Shown piece by piece: positions 1 through 13,859 of a stretch of DNA of 64,000 bases. Source of the DNA: Liolophura sinensis (taxonomy: Eukaryota; Mollusca; Polyplacophora; Chitonida; Chitonidae); contig NC_088300.1 in NCBI RefSeq assembly GCF_032854445.1, positions 34,827,608-34,891,607 of the forward strand. Reading direction: 5' to 3'. Under the pieces are notes generated by a model. That model worked only from the letters and a program-made list of their open reading frames with translations, ran no database searches and was not told the origin of the DNA. Within the stretch, counting starts at the first letter, position 1. Each line of letters starts with the position of its first letter. Position numbers and translations under genes: made by a program.

Positions 1-1189
1 TCGGGTGATGTATAAAATTTGGCAGTTATCAGTTTGGAGCAAAAATGGTAAAATAAAATTTAAAATTGTATGATCTATATTTTTGGGATCATTTCCCAAG
101 TGTATCATGAAGATGAAGCACGTTTCTTTGATCCGATTTCACTCGAAACAGATTTCAATCAAATCAAAAGTAGTCTGCATTTATTTATAAATCAATGAAA
201 GCGATAATCATTTTAATTTTATGGTGTCATGGAAAGTGTAAGAAAACAGAAGTTACGATTTCAGAAATTGACAGACATGACAAGCAGTTTGGAAAGCCAA
301 AAAAACGAGGAATACTTGGCCCATGTTTGGCCATTGGGATCTCAAACTATAATGTACAGACACTGTGACATGACTCCAATAATTGTACATAATTGCAACA
401 AATTTACTTTTGAACTTTTATGTTGTAAAGAAGTTAAGTTTGGCAAAAAATTGTTGAGATAAAACCTCAACAAATCATGGGAAAAAAAGGAGCAAAGTAA
501 AGCTGAAATTGGCAAAAACTTTGCTGAGTTATCGTGTAAAGAGATCGGGGAGTTCTCGAAGAAATTCAGTTAATAAAAGTTCATGGGAGGTATTAGAACG
601 GCCTCTCCCGAGACTCGAAGCTGCCTCGCCGACACAGCTGCAGTATGATGGAGCACCTCGCGGGGCCGCCTTACTTTCGCATTTTTCACCGGCAAACTTA
701 CAGTGGCCATTCTCTGAGGGGTTCACGCAATTCCAGGCTGATAGAGGATGACTAGCTCCGGGACCAAGGGTATAGTGTGCTCAACCATTTGTTGTGCAAA
801 CTTCAATTAAACCTATAAGGCTAATATGGAAATTGTTCCTTGCAACTCCCTGCACACTAGGTCACATGGCAAATAACGAAAAAATGAGGCAAGGGCACAA
901 GGGCACGACACCGATGAAGAAATTATTGCCCTGGCAAATGTGATCCCATTGTTGACGACATCAAACCATATTTCACGTTGCAGGTCCCTGTTTGTCCAGC
1001 GAGCCTGAACAAATGGATCGTACTGTCAGGGGAAATGAGAAATCCTTCAGATGGTCTTCATATGGGGTGTAATGATAGCAGACCACTTGAGGAAATACAA
1101 GCCAAGTACAAATTTATATTTGTCAGCGCAGCAGGCCTACAGTGTAGGCAATCTATTGTTGTCAGATTGAATAATAAATGATGCGCTCA

Positions 1190-1470
1190 AATTTGATTAT
1201 GTCTCTCATTACGGCAGGTCTCCTTGGAGTCAATCAATCAACAATTTAATACTGATGCTATTCACACTTCGCTGGAATGTTATTAATCCATTAGTTGACA
1301 GCCATCAAAGCATCGCCAGCCACTGATCACTGCCCATTCACATCGCGCCCAGAAAACCTGCCCAATATTGGGGGTGCAAGTAAAGAGCCATCAACACCCA
1401 ATCAACTCCTGTAACAGATTCCACTTACTATCTGATCATCATCAATCTGCTCCCTTCTCTGCCCATTTTC
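1190..1470. promoter_or_regulatory. candidate conserved non-coding block (downstream intron)
   Basis: Repeat-free, complex sequence between noise frames and the 42-bp array. Noted for texture only. A similar GC-richer patch lies at about 590-760. Confidence 0.2.
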
Positions 1471-1751
1471 TACACGGATCTCTTGTAAAACATCAGTCAA
1501 GAATGAAATTCTAGCTTTAACCCAGGTAACTTTATAGCCATGAGCCACCCTTGACATTCAGCACCCTTACGCCACAACTACAAGGGTGATCAGAAATCTA
1601 CAAAATAACAACATTTACAACATCAACCTAATTTTGATCATTATTAATGAAATATTGATGTCATTGACAGAATACAACAGAACGGCCTCGATCATATTCA
1701 GGACAAAGTGGGCCAATATGGTCTTGCTGCATGGGCCAGTTTCATCTCACC

Positions 1752-2908
1752 CAGCCAATACTGTATGATCCTTACCGAATGCACGTGAGATAGGGCCAAT
1801 ACTGAGTGACCCTCTACCGAATGCACGTGAAATAGGGCCAATACTGTATGACCATGTACCGAATGCACTTGAAATAGGGCCAATACTGTATGACCATGTA
1901 CCGAATGCACTTGAAATAGGGCCAACACTGTATGACCATGTACCGAATGCACGTGAGATAGGGCCAATACTGAGTGACCCTCTACCGAATGCACGTGAAA
2001 TAGGGCCAATACTGTATGGCCATGTACCGAATGCACTTGAAATAGGGCCAATACTGTATGACCATGTACCGAATGCACTTGAAATAGGGCCAACACTGTA
2101 TGACCATGTACCGAATGCACGTGAGATAGGGCCAATACTGAGTGACCCTCTACCGAATGCACGTGAAATAGGGCCAATACTGTATGACCATGTACCGAAT
2201 GCACTTGAAATAGGGCCAATACTGTATGACCATGTACCAAATGCACTTGAAATAGGGCCAACACTGTATGACCATGTACCGAATGCACGTGAAATAGGGC
2301 CAACACTGTATGACCATGTACCGAATGCACGTGAAATAGGGCCAATACTGTATGACCATGTACTGAATGCACGTGAGATAGGGCCAATACTGTATGACCA
2401 TGTACCGAATGCACGTGAGATAGGGCCAATACTGTATGACCATGTACCGAATGCACGTGAAATAGGGCCAACACTGTATGCCCATGTACCGAATGCACGT
2501 GAAATAGGGCCAATACTGTATGACCATGTACCGAATGCACGTGAGATAGGGCCAATACTGTATGACCCTGTACCAAATGCACGTGAGATAGGGCCAATAC
2601 TGTATGACCCTGTACCGAATGCACGTGAGATAGGGCCAACACTGTATGACCCTGTACCAAATGCATGTGAGATAGGGCCAATACTGTATGCCCCTGTACC
2701 AAATGCACATAAGACAGGGCCAATACTATATGACACTGTACTGAATGCAGGTGAGACAGGGCCAATACTGTATGACACTGTACCAAATGCATGTGACATA
2801 GGGCCAATGCTGTATGGCCATGTAACAAATGCACGTGACATAGGGCCAATGCTGTATGGCCATGTAACAAATGCACATGAGATAGGGCCAATGCTGTATG
2901 CTCTATAA
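1752..2908. repeat. 42-bp tandem array (about 27-28 copies)
   Basis: Head-to-tail units of 42 bp with core GGGCCAATACTGTATGACC followed by ATGTACCGAATGCACGTGA. Because 42 is a multiple of three and no unit variant makes a stop, all three minus-strand frames stay open over long distances (about 397, 406 and 186 codons), each reading a 14-residue repeat. A variant with ACTGAGTGACCCTC recurs at 1801, 1969 and 2137, exactly 168 bp apart, so the left part of the array has a four-unit higher-order period. Copies at the right edge (about 2700-2908) are more diverged, as expected at an array border. Confidence 0.95.
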
Positions 2909-5900
2909 CAAATCACATGATTTCCTGGGGAAAATAAATAATGGGAAAGATGAAAATTTATTATCACCTAGTTTTCATTCATAGTTTTATGCTATTGTTA
3001 TTAACCAATGATTTTCACCTTGGCTCATTTAGGTCCAGTATATAAAACTCCAATCAAATAAATTGATAATTTAGTCAATTATCGGTCCTCAATTTGCCCT
3101 ATTGGCCTACAACAATATATACTTTAGAGATGCCAGAAAATCATATTATTATGAGAAAATAGGCCTTTAGCTTTTATAAGTTTATTGAACAGCACCATGT
3201 ATACAACACTGTGCGGGACAATAATGTTCATAAGGGAGAAAATTGTATATGCTATTGTAATAAAGGAGAGAACACAGACAAGTAACTTAAACAAAAAAAA
3301 AATACCAATTTTCTGTAAATTACAAAGAACAGCTTTCAGTAAGTATTAGACTTGCACTTATTTATAGTGTTATTGTTGTTACTGTAGAAAAATGATTCTA
3401 AATTTGACCAGCATCATAAATTTTGGTAACTGCTCTTCCAGTGTTGAACAGTAACACGAGCACATATTAAATGTCTTTGCTGTCATCTTTTTTCTAAACT
3501 TCCCACAATTTCCATTTTTTTACGTTCACCATCATTTCTCCAAATTGTGTGTACTTTTACCCTAATAATCTCTCAAGTCTACACAAAAGCACTTAATCTT
3601 AAATTTGCAACTGATTAATATTTACTGAGGCAAACTGCATATATAAAATTGCCTTTTCACATCATATACAAAAATGATGATAAGCTTCCATAGTTTTGTA
3701 CATGTACCTTTAGAAGAGGGATGATATGTTAATACTTAACCTACATCAATGAACTTATGACATGCCGTCAATAAGTTCATCTACAAATCACGTTATTTAT
3801 GATGTTTATTTACAGGCACATTAAAAATGCACGTCCATGTTTTTCCGAGCAACAGAAGCTGGTGTAACTTCTAAAACAACTGTTTCTAAGATAGACAAGA
3901 GAGAATTGTTAGAAGCACACAGATTTAAAGTAATCTATCACCACGACAACAATACCTCTTATGTGTACATCTCAAAGTCATTAAGTAAGGAATGCTCATT
4001 TATTTCATACGGTAACCATGTAGCTTAAAGAAAATTACTGCTTGTCGATTTTATCAATGGCATGATCTAAGCAGGGTCACTGTTTGAAGGAGGGATGTAT
4101 GCCGAAGGTCACAAGGTCACAAATAAGCTCAAACGCTTAATTCTCAATAGCTATGACATGTCCCAGGCCCTACAGGATTTTGTGTCATCTAGCATTCGGG
4201 CAGAAAATTCAGTGGAATCCTTAGGCAAAGCCATTCATTAGGTAAAGATAGGTGGACCCTGACCTTGTTAGGCAATACAACCCAATGTAAATCTGTCACT
4301 AAAGTTCCTTACGTATGCTAGAAGCATTTGAAAGCAGCGGAAAGGTTAAAATACATCATTTCTTGATCACCACAAAGTTTTTTCACACATTTTTTTTTTT
4401 GCTTACATAGCTTTACACAAAAATAACAGATCTTTCTCTTTTTTTTTTCTAAGGTAGAGAAATAAGAAACTCACCACAGATTTACAAATATAGTTAAAAC
4501 TGTGCAAGTTACACCTGTGTTTAAAATCAGCCACATTAATGGCTAAAAATAATTCCAGATTTGGTGCTATATAGGAGGCAAAAATGTGTTTTCTCAGTTA
4601 AGAATCACTATGAAAAAAAAAAAAAACAGAAAAAATGCTAAAAGAATTCTAAGCAAATTTGGAGTGGAGTTGTCTCTCTGGAGATAGCCTGATTCCACAT
4701 ACATTTACACCAAGTCAATGTTATGCACTTCTACATGTAGACAAGAATCTACATAAATTGTCCACCGAAGCAATGAAGTCAAATACTGAAAATATCCACT
4801 ACACCTTCCAAAACAACCCAAAAACATTCGTCTTTCAAAAATCCGCTAGTTTCTGAAATCCACGTGAGCACCTGCATGTATCTCTAAAAAAATCCACTAG
4901 TTTACAAACATCACATTACAAAATAAAGACAGAAATTATTTTTGAACTTTACTGAATCCTGAGAACCTAGCAAGGAAAATGTATGAAATCCAACAACTCT
5001 AAAAAGAATTCGTTCTGTGTGTGTGGTTTTTTTTCCCTCCATCTTTTACGTAACACGTTGACATAAGACACATGTGACATAATTTATAATATTTTCTCAT
5101 TACTGACACAGAGTTGGTTCACAGGATCAGCTATAACTTCATGAAAACTTATTTTTTCATCACTATTCACCCCAATTACATGAAAATGCGAGGATAACAC
5201 TGAATCAATCAACTTTAATTGACTCTGTTATCACACCTTTAATTAAATCAGCAGGAGCAAACATCAAAATATTATGTAAACGATGTACAGCTGCTTTTGC
5301 TAAGGCATTTATTACGGGTAATAACAATGAGAGTTGTGATCTAATCACAGGCTATTAAGACAGAAAAAAAAAGAGCCAACCGTTGGCTGTGTTAGGGGTC
5401 TGGTGTCTATGGCCATTTTACTTGTCACTGGTAACTAGATCAAAATGAGCAGGGCTCTAAAGCTACAAGCCCCCCTACCCCGTGATAGGGCAGTCAAACC
5501 CCTAGTTAATGCCCCTTAATACCACCAAACCCTGCCTGCCAAGTCCGTCCTTCAATTGGCTTACTTGTGTAATTGGATTTGCAGAGCAGAGGTGGGGATT
5601 ACTTTCAGCGACCAGTCCACCTGTTTACGCAGACCAAAAAGATGATTTGCTGCTTATGAATTTAATTTTGTCATGATAGTGTCGCCGGTGCAGATTGAAT
5701 CTGAAAGTGCTTTTGCCAATATTCACTCAACCTTGCAAATTGAAGGACATCTGGTTGAGACAAAAGGTGAAGAAAAAAAAAGTGTTGAAAATTTCTACAT
5801 GCAATCAAACGGCAATAAATCACAGGCCTCATCAAGGTTTCCTCCTGGAGTTCCCCCAGTCACAATCAGCCGCAGTAATAAATGAAACTCCCACTTTATT

Positions 5901-8900
5901 GAAACCAACCTCCAAATGACTTTCTCTCAATCTATACAATCAGTGAGAACTGTAGCAAAAGCGATGAGAAGGAAAAAAAAAAAAAAATGAGCGGCGAGGG
6001 TCTGGTAGAAATAGCATGGCATGAAGATTGGTTTGAACGGAGCAGGAAGGCGTTAGGCACAGTGATGAGTGAAAATCATCCGGAGACGTTCTATACCTCT
6101 CCCATTGATTATACCACACCGGCACCGACACAATCCCCACAATAGCCATGGTGCTATAAAGCCATAGCCGACATGTAAACCACACGGCCTCACATGGCCT
6201 TACACTAGCGGCGACAGGAACAATAACTCTTACAACACTGGTAATAACCGCGTAACTAATCCTGATGCTGTATCATTACCATATCCATAGCGCACTCACA
6301 CCACATTAATCACGGCTGACAGCCTAAGAAGTCTTAGCCACTTCAAGCCAGCTCGAAGCCATTCAATTCAAACAGTCAGCAACATTTTAAAAGTAACCAA
6401 CAGAGTAAGCAAATGTAAGATGCTTATATCTCTTTTCTCTTTTCTTTTTCTCTCTTTTTTGGAGTCGCACAAAAAATTATCAGCAATACTAATTTATGTA
6501 ATTTTATGTCATCAGAGTATCAGAGCACTTTTACCTGAATACAGCAGTAAACGGACGTAGAACAAAACAAAAACTAACCCTGCTCCGATTCACAGACCAT
6601 TCTGTTTGAAGCATATTCTCACTATAACCCATGAATAATCTACATGTAGATTAAGTTGAACAAAACAAAAATTTAAAAAATGACTAAGGCACAGTTCAAA
6701 TTTTGATGGTCATGAATCATTGAAAGCATGGTGTGTGTTCAAACCAGCGGCCAAAGGAGATGCATACAGAAGTTGTAATGTAGCAGGACTGCAGGCTACT
6801 TTAAGAAAACTTTCTAAAGTCCACTAATATTGAATACTGTAATCTCTATTTTTGGAAATGACAATGTTTAAGTTAAAACATCCAAACGTGCCATTATTTA
6901 AGAGAAAATTAAAGTCACCAAAAAAAAAAAGAAAGTATTTACGAACTGTCATGAAGCACCGCACAGGTGTCACCATGCGGAAAATGTGCTCTTCTTCCAG
7001 CACCTTTGGAAGCAGGTGACTAACAGTAAACAAACACCCCCCACCCACACACCTGTGCTGGTTTATCGTTAAAAGGACAACGCCGATTCATCAAGCTAAT
7101 CAATTCTAACAAGCAACTGTCATTTCTTTTGCTCTATTATTCCTGGTTTTCAATGATAAACGTTCCGCAGGAATTTGCAGCATTTTATTTACTGTCACGC
7201 ACTGAGATGGTACGGCCAGATCTCCGTGTTTACACATGGATTGACTCTCCTCTTTTACCCAGAATCCCACTCAACAACACTCCTGTAGCCTTCACAACAA
7301 AACTTTCACACTCTCCATTGACCTGGAAAATCAAAGCTTATTTCTCAGGGAAGAAAAATATACATTTTTAGGCAACTCCAATTTTAATTTGCCACTCTGA
7401 AATAGAAACTCCACATACTTATTTTATTCGACCACCATGGTTTAATGATTTTCCAGTTTTTCTAGGTTTTATGACCATGTAAACATGTCTTCAACACAAG
7501 AAATCGGCAAGATAACAAAAATTTTCCACAAATTTGATGTTTTTATTTTTATACCCTACTCCAGCATGGAAAAATGATTTATTCTACCCATCAAAAAACA
7601 ATTACCAGTTAAGAAATGATAATTATCTTGAATTTGTAATCTTCAACCATGAGATGTACAATTTAAGTGATCCTCCAGTGAGAGTAGCTAACTAATTTAT
7701 TTCAGCAACAGAAAACTTTTTTGTTTTGTTTTTTCTGCAACAATAAGACAACACACATAAAAATATAAAATGTAAATATTGGGATGGCTGAATAATCTTT
7801 TTTTCTATTGATATATTAACATGTACATATCTGAATGACAATATCAGTAATTTATTCTGGGATCCTTTGAATTTTAAATGATGTGTGCAGATTATGTAGT
7901 TTCCACAACATTAAAAAAAAAAATTATGTAAGTAGCAAACAAAACTAAAACAGACGAAATAAACACTTTGCATGCTAAAGCCAAAAGCTTGGCTTAAGAC
8001 TCCACTAAAATCAACTGGTTGCAAGGACTTGTTCCCAGTCACTGATGGCATATACAATGTAATAACGGTAGTCTAACACCAATGGTGCCGCATCATTACT
8101 TTCTATACACAAGCATTTAAAGCCCGACACAACAGTGGGTTTGAGTTTAGTTGAGTCTTACTCTCCCGTGCATGCCAGTTAAGCTTTAGAACAAATCACT
8201 CCTGGCATTGGTTGGCTGCTGTAATGGAATCAGTCTTGTTTTCACAGCAAAATGATCAGGAGTGACCAGTGTGGACAGACCCTTGCATAGCCCAGATAAT
8301 GAAGTCAACAGTAACAACAAAGTCGCTAACTAAGACAGTACCTGTAATATATGAGTTCCTTGATGAGATTCAAAAATTTCCATGGCAACGGCCGTCATGT
8401 TCCGCCTCCTCGGTGGTCCACCTAGTGGCAAGAAAATTAAAATCTGTCAGTGAATTCTTCAAACTAGTGGAACTGATCAGAAAAACGAGTTCTTTAGCAA
8501 TTAGTCTAGGGGCTGAGCGTGTCAGAAGAGAAGGCCTTGTATAGATTTGTGACAAAGGGGCTGGATTTTCACGCGTGGGAACCTCCATAATCTGTGCCTC
8601 TTAATACGGAGAGACAAACGTGTCAAGGCGTGTGGAAATGCGTTCCTTGAAAATGAGACAGAAAAAGGAAGAAAGCAAAAAGACAAAAAAGAGCCTAGAG
8701 GGTCAAGAATGTGAGATATTTTATCACATTTACAAGCAAACAAGACTAACCGATACATCAAAACACCCCAATATCATTCAGTTCAATTCATCAATCTTGG
8801 AGAATCCAAATTGAAAGCCATGTCAGAACAGCTGAATGAATTATCTGCCAGATCAAAAAGACAATAAAATCCTTGTACAACATGAGGGCTTTTGCGCAGG

Positions 8901-9783
8901 TACCAGTGGCTGACATGAAATATCTTTACTGAATGAAGAGTGGCCCTTAAGACTCAAGACTTCACACAACTCCTAAATGACTGATAACAGCCATTAAACT
9001 TTTATCACCTGGCAATGCAAGAGAATAAATATCTCAACAATTTGCATACTTATATACATAAAAATTCCTCCTTTAAACTTGTAATGTGGATTGAGTTAAC
9101 CATACAGACAACAACACAGTTCAGAGAAGGAAAAAAGAACAGAACTCTCACACCCCCTCCACCTCAAAAATATTCTCTCATTTCAATCAAAAAGCGTGTT
9201 TTACCAGAAATTTCACTCAAACAAAGAGATTATTAAATTTTTAACACATGTTTGACTTTATGTAAATCAGGAGCCACATGACTGTATAAATGACAACAAT
9301 AAGCAGATAAAAACAGGATCCTTGATGACAGAGATGTCATTAGCCTGCCGTTAAGCATGGCAATCAATGAGTACAACTGATGTAAGCAATGCATGATCTG
9401 TGGATTGTACAAGACATGGATAGGAGAAAATGGGTTTTTATTTTTGATGAAAAGCCTTAAAAAGACACAACAAAACAGGATCAAAATTTTTTTTCCATGA
9501 ATTCCATGAAACTGTTTGCCTAGAGCAACTTAACAAATCTAAATCCAGTGGTCACAATTTGCAGATTGATTAATGACATTCATTAGCATCAAATGCAACA
9601 CCTGTAAAATTATAAAAAACAAATTACATGTATGTACATATATAAGTCTTCATTCTAAATCATCTGGTAGGCGTCATGTGTGTTGAAAGTTTTACACATT
9701 CACATGTACATCAGACATCTGCCCTGTGCTGCAGCTAGGTTGCCTCTACAAAACTGGCAGAGCTGTGTCAGCTCTTCTGTTAA

Positions 9784-10065
9784 ACCTAAGTCTTGTGGCA
9801 CAGCAAGAGGTGCATCAGGTGTGTTCCTCAAATGGACTTCTGCTACACCTCAGTCTTGTGGCACAGCAAGAGAGGTGCATCAGGTGTGTCCCTCAAATGG
9901 ACTTCTGCTACACCTAAGTTTTGCGACACAGCAAGACAGATGTGTGAGGCGTGGCCCTCAAATGGACTTCTGCCACACCTCAGTCTTGTGGCACAGCAAG
10001 AGAGGCGTGTGAGGTGTGGCCCTCAAATGGACTTCTACTACACCTCAGTCGTGTGGTATAGTACA
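9784..10065. repeat. 65-bp tandem array (about 4.3 copies)
   Basis: Units of about 65 bp containing CAGTCTTGTGGCACAGCAAG and CCTCAAATGGACTTCTGCTA, diverged by a few substitutions and small indels. Overlapping plus-strand open frames across it (9680-10143) are repeat artefacts in two different frames. Confidence 0.85.
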
Positions 10066-10656
10066 GCAGTATACAAGAGGATCCGATCTCTTCAATATTC
10101 TAAAGAATCCTTCGGTGATGTCCGTTCATCTCAGTGGTATTAAGGGATATTAGCATCTGGAAGCAGTTTACCACAGGAAAGTCAGCTGAGAAAGTTAAGT
10201 CACACCTGATGCACTCATGATCAGTAAGAAGTAAACTCATCAAACTCAATCACACTGCATGACATATAGGGTCTAAATATTACAGTGCACAAGCAATTCT
10301 CTTGGAAAAGTTAATAAATTTTGGGTAAGATAATAGAAGATAATCCGTCAATAAATAATTAAACTGTTTTTGAAATGAAGCATAATTCCCTGAAGCGTGA
10401 CAAGCAGTTAAGACAACAACAAAAACTGTTCAGTTATTAAAATGCCATAATTTATCTCCTGACAGCTAGGTACATGTACATGTACTTGTACTGTAAACAG
10501 GCTACAGGATGCTTACACTTAAGTATACTTCACTTCACACAGTGACTTTATGCATAATCTTAACAAGATCAAGAAAATCATATACAGTGTATTCAAACTT
10601 CATTGTGAAATATCCATGTATTCTATTGACTACTCTAATTCTTCAACATTTTCCTT

Positions 10657-12480
10657 TCATGGCTGATGAACATGTGAAATGGCCCGAATACGGTATTTTG
10701 CCTCACAATTTTGACACAGTCTGACAGTATCAAAATATGCTTAAATCAACGGCAGATGAACACGTGCAAAGGTTGATGGCCCAAATACGTTATTTTGGCT
10801 GACAATTTTGTCACAGTCTGACAGTATCAAAATATGCTTAAATCAACGGCAGGTGAACATGTGCAAAGGTTGATGGCCCAAATACGGTATGTTGCCTCAC
10901 AATTTTGACACAGTCTGACAGCATCAAAATATGCTTAAATCAATGGCAGGTGAACATGTGCAAAGGTTGATGGCCCAAATACAGTATTTTGGCTGACAAT
11001 TTTGTCACAGTCTGACAGTATCAAAATATGCTTAAATCAACGGCAGGTGAACATGTGCAAAGGTTGATGGCCCAAATACGGTATGTTGCCTCACATTTTG
11101 ACACAGTCTGACAGCATCAAAATATGCTTAAATCAATGGCAGGTGAACATGTGCAAAGGTTGATGGCCCAAATACGGTATGTTGCCTCACAATTTTGACA
11201 CAGTCTGACAGCATCAAAATATGCTTAAATCAATGGCAGGTGAACATGTGCAAAGGTTGATGGCCCAAATACGGTATTTTGCCTCACAATTTTGACACAG
11301 TCTGACAGCATCAAAATATGCTTAAATCAACGGCAGATGAACACGTGCAAAGGTTGATGGCCCAAATACGTTATTTTGGCTGACAATTTTGTCACAGTCT
11401 GACAGTATCAAAATATGCTTAAATCAACGGCAGGTGAACATGTGCAAAGGTTGATGGCCCAAATACGGTATTTTGCCTCACAATTTTGACACAGTCTGAC
11501 AGTATCAAAATATGCTTAAATCAACGGCAGATGAACACGTGCAAAGGTTGATGGCCCAAATACGTTATTTTGGCTGACAATTTTGTCACAGTCTGACAGT
11601 ATCAAAATATGCTTAAATCAACGGCAGGTGAACATGTGCAAAGGTTGATGGCCCAAATACGGTATGTTGCCTCACAATTTTGACACAGTCTGACAGCATC
11701 AAAATATGCTTAAATCAATGGCAGGTGAACATGTGCAAAGGTTGATGGCCCAAATACAGTATTTTGGCTGACAATTTTGTCACAGTCTGACAGTATCAAA
11801 ATATGCTTAAATCAACGGCAGGTGAACATGTGCAAAGGTTGATGGCCCAAATACGGTATGTTGCCTCACAATTTTGACACAGTCTGACAGCATCAAAATA
11901 TGCTTAAATCAATGGCAGGTGAACATGTGCAAAGGTTGATGGCCCAAATACGGTATGTTGCCTCACAATTTTGACACAGTCTGACAGCATCAAAATATGC
12001 TTAAATCAATGGCAGGTGAACATGTGCAAAGGTTGATGGCCCAAATACGGTATTTTGCCTCACAATTTTGACACAGTCTGACAGCATCAAAATATGCTTA
12101 AATCAACGGCAGATGAACACGTGCAAAGGTTGATGGCCCAAATACGTTATTTTGGCTGACAATTTTGTCACAGTCTGACAGTATCAAAATATGCTTAAAT
12201 CAACGGCAGGTGAACATGTGCAAAGGTTGATGGCCCAAATACGGTATTTTGCCTCACAATTTTGACACAGTCTGACAGCATCAAAATATGCTTAAATCAA
12301 CGGCAGATGAACATGTGCAAAGGTTGATGGCCCAAATACAGTATTTTGGCTGACAATTTTGACACAGTCTGACAGCATCAAAATATGCTTAAATCAAAGG
12401 CAGGTGAACATGTAAAAAGGTTGATGGCCCAAATATGATACTTTGGCTGATAATTTTGTCACAGTCTGACAGTATCAAAA
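10657..12480. repeat. 97-bp satellite (about 19 copies) with a 776-bp higher-order period
   Basis: Monomers of 97 bp containing ACAGTCTGACAG, TATGCTTAAATCAA and GGTTGATGGCCCAAATAC. Four subtypes differ at the junction after AAATAC: P = GGTATTTTGCCTCAC, Q = GTTATTTTGGCTGAC, R = GGTATGTTGCCTCAC, S = AGTATTTTGGCTGAC. The order is P Q R S R R P Q twice over, beginning at 10691 and 11466, then P at 12242, S and a diverged terminal unit. The spacings are 775 and 776 bp; the missing base is a single-A deletion in the fifth monomer of the first block. No coding frame persists. Confidence 0.95.
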
Positions 12481-13404
12481 ATTTTCACTTCATCGACAAC
12501 AAAAAGAATCCTGATATTTCAACGATGTAAAAAAAGAGTTTAATAAGTTCATATGATACTGATATTTTACCTTTAATACAGGGCTTTCATCTGTGTAATA
12601 AAGAGTTTGGAGGATATTTCACCTTAAGAACTTTCACCAAGCATTGTAATAAAAGTAACATATTTGCTTTATCACCATAGCCTTTCATCACCAGTTTTTC
12701 TAAAAAGACAATTTCCAGTCATAAATACATGGCTTTATCAACAACACATTATGTACAAGAAAAGCTCAATAGTAGTATCAATATTTCAAGGAAAGACAGT
12801 TTTCAAATATTGCAAATCATACTGTATAAATCAAAACAAAGCTATTAACTTTCAAAGTAATTAGATTCAATTCATTCTATTATAACAGTGCATCTCATGC
12901 ATCAAACTGATACCTTTAAAATGAGGTGGTTTTAAGCATTTTTATTTTTGGCTGGCTTTAAATGTGCACATTGTTTGCCCTCAGGTAGTGGGTCAGGCAA
13001 TCTGATCCAAATAAAATTTGTACCGAATTATCAGCATTTGTCTTCAGTCCCTAGCACTGAATTATCATCACCTATGTGCAGACCTTTGTTCCTACCAGCT
13101 GAAGTCACTATATACATGAACGCCAAACCACCAAGCACCCAAAAACATCCCAAGACATTACACACTGCACTAACAGTAAGATGTACATGTGAGTTAAAAT
13201 ATTCGACACAGGATTGCTCTTCAAAAATTTAGGTGTACATGCCCTAAAGCATGTACGATTCTACTTACAGCTCACATGTACTGATTGAAATAATGTAATT
13301 ATGGCCAACAAAAAAAAAGAAAGAAAGTAACAGTAAATACTGCACTTGAAAGAATGAAATGATGAATTGGAAACAAAGCTTCATTCTCATCGTGAACTAG
13401 CTAC

Positions 13405-13599
13405 TTTATTTATCAGTGGTGTTTCACACCATTATTCTAAAGAATATTTCTTTTATACGACATCAGCCAATGGGAGGAAACCGGGCAAAGCCTGGGGGGA
13501 ACCCGGAACCATCTACAGGTTGCTGCAGACCTTCCCATGTACAGCTGCAAAGGAAGCCAACATGAGCTGGACTTGAACTCACAACAACTGCAATGTTAG
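13405..13599 (-). mobile_element. SINE family 1, partial, diverged
   Basis: Shares the body of the full-length copy at 40375-40651: GGGAGGAAACCGGGCA, a CCATCTACAGGTTGCTG block and GAGCTGGACTTGAACTC (B-box side). The A-box head is missing or unrecognisable at the right end. Confidence 0.85.
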
Positions 13600-13859
13600 A
13601 ATCTATTTCAAGAGCAGCACTGTAGGAATACAAATACGGTGTATACGGTGTATGTAGAAAGTTGAGAAAGGCTTGCTTTTCCTTCTCACTATATATATAT
13701 ATATAGGCACATCTATGTATATATACAATTTTAACAGTTTCACTCAACCTTACTCCATCCATTGATTAATGGCTTTCGACATCAGTTTACATGTACTCTC
13801 CAACTATATGTAAGACAATTGAATGCATGTTGTATAATGTAGACATCTTGAACACTTTA

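Noticed and set aside
529-760. Possible exon with a GTAAGTTTG donor on the minus strand in a GC-richer patch
   Set aside because: The implied exon is only about 34 bp, its acceptor is ordinary, and the translation does not resemble the PAS-A segment expected next in this gene.
1698-2967. Three long minus-strand open frames (397, 406 and 186 codons) as repeat proteins
   Set aside because: They are three frames of the same 42-bp tandem array with no stops. No signal peptide, splice structure or unique flanking domain supports any of them.
9680-10143. Plus-strand open frames of 110 and 116 codons as a cysteine-containing repeat protein
   Set aside because: Both arise from the 65-bp array in different frames, and neither has a credible start context or flanking exon.
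10657-12480. CRISPR array
   Set aside because: The whole 97-bp monomer is repeated without unique spacers and the context is eukaryotic, so it is a satellite.
13463-13762. A 99-codon minus-strand frame near 13.5 kb
   Set aside because: It reads through a SINE and a TA microsatellite. Similar frames at 16365, 19566, 36226, 48426, 54406 and 62721 are likewise SINE-derived.
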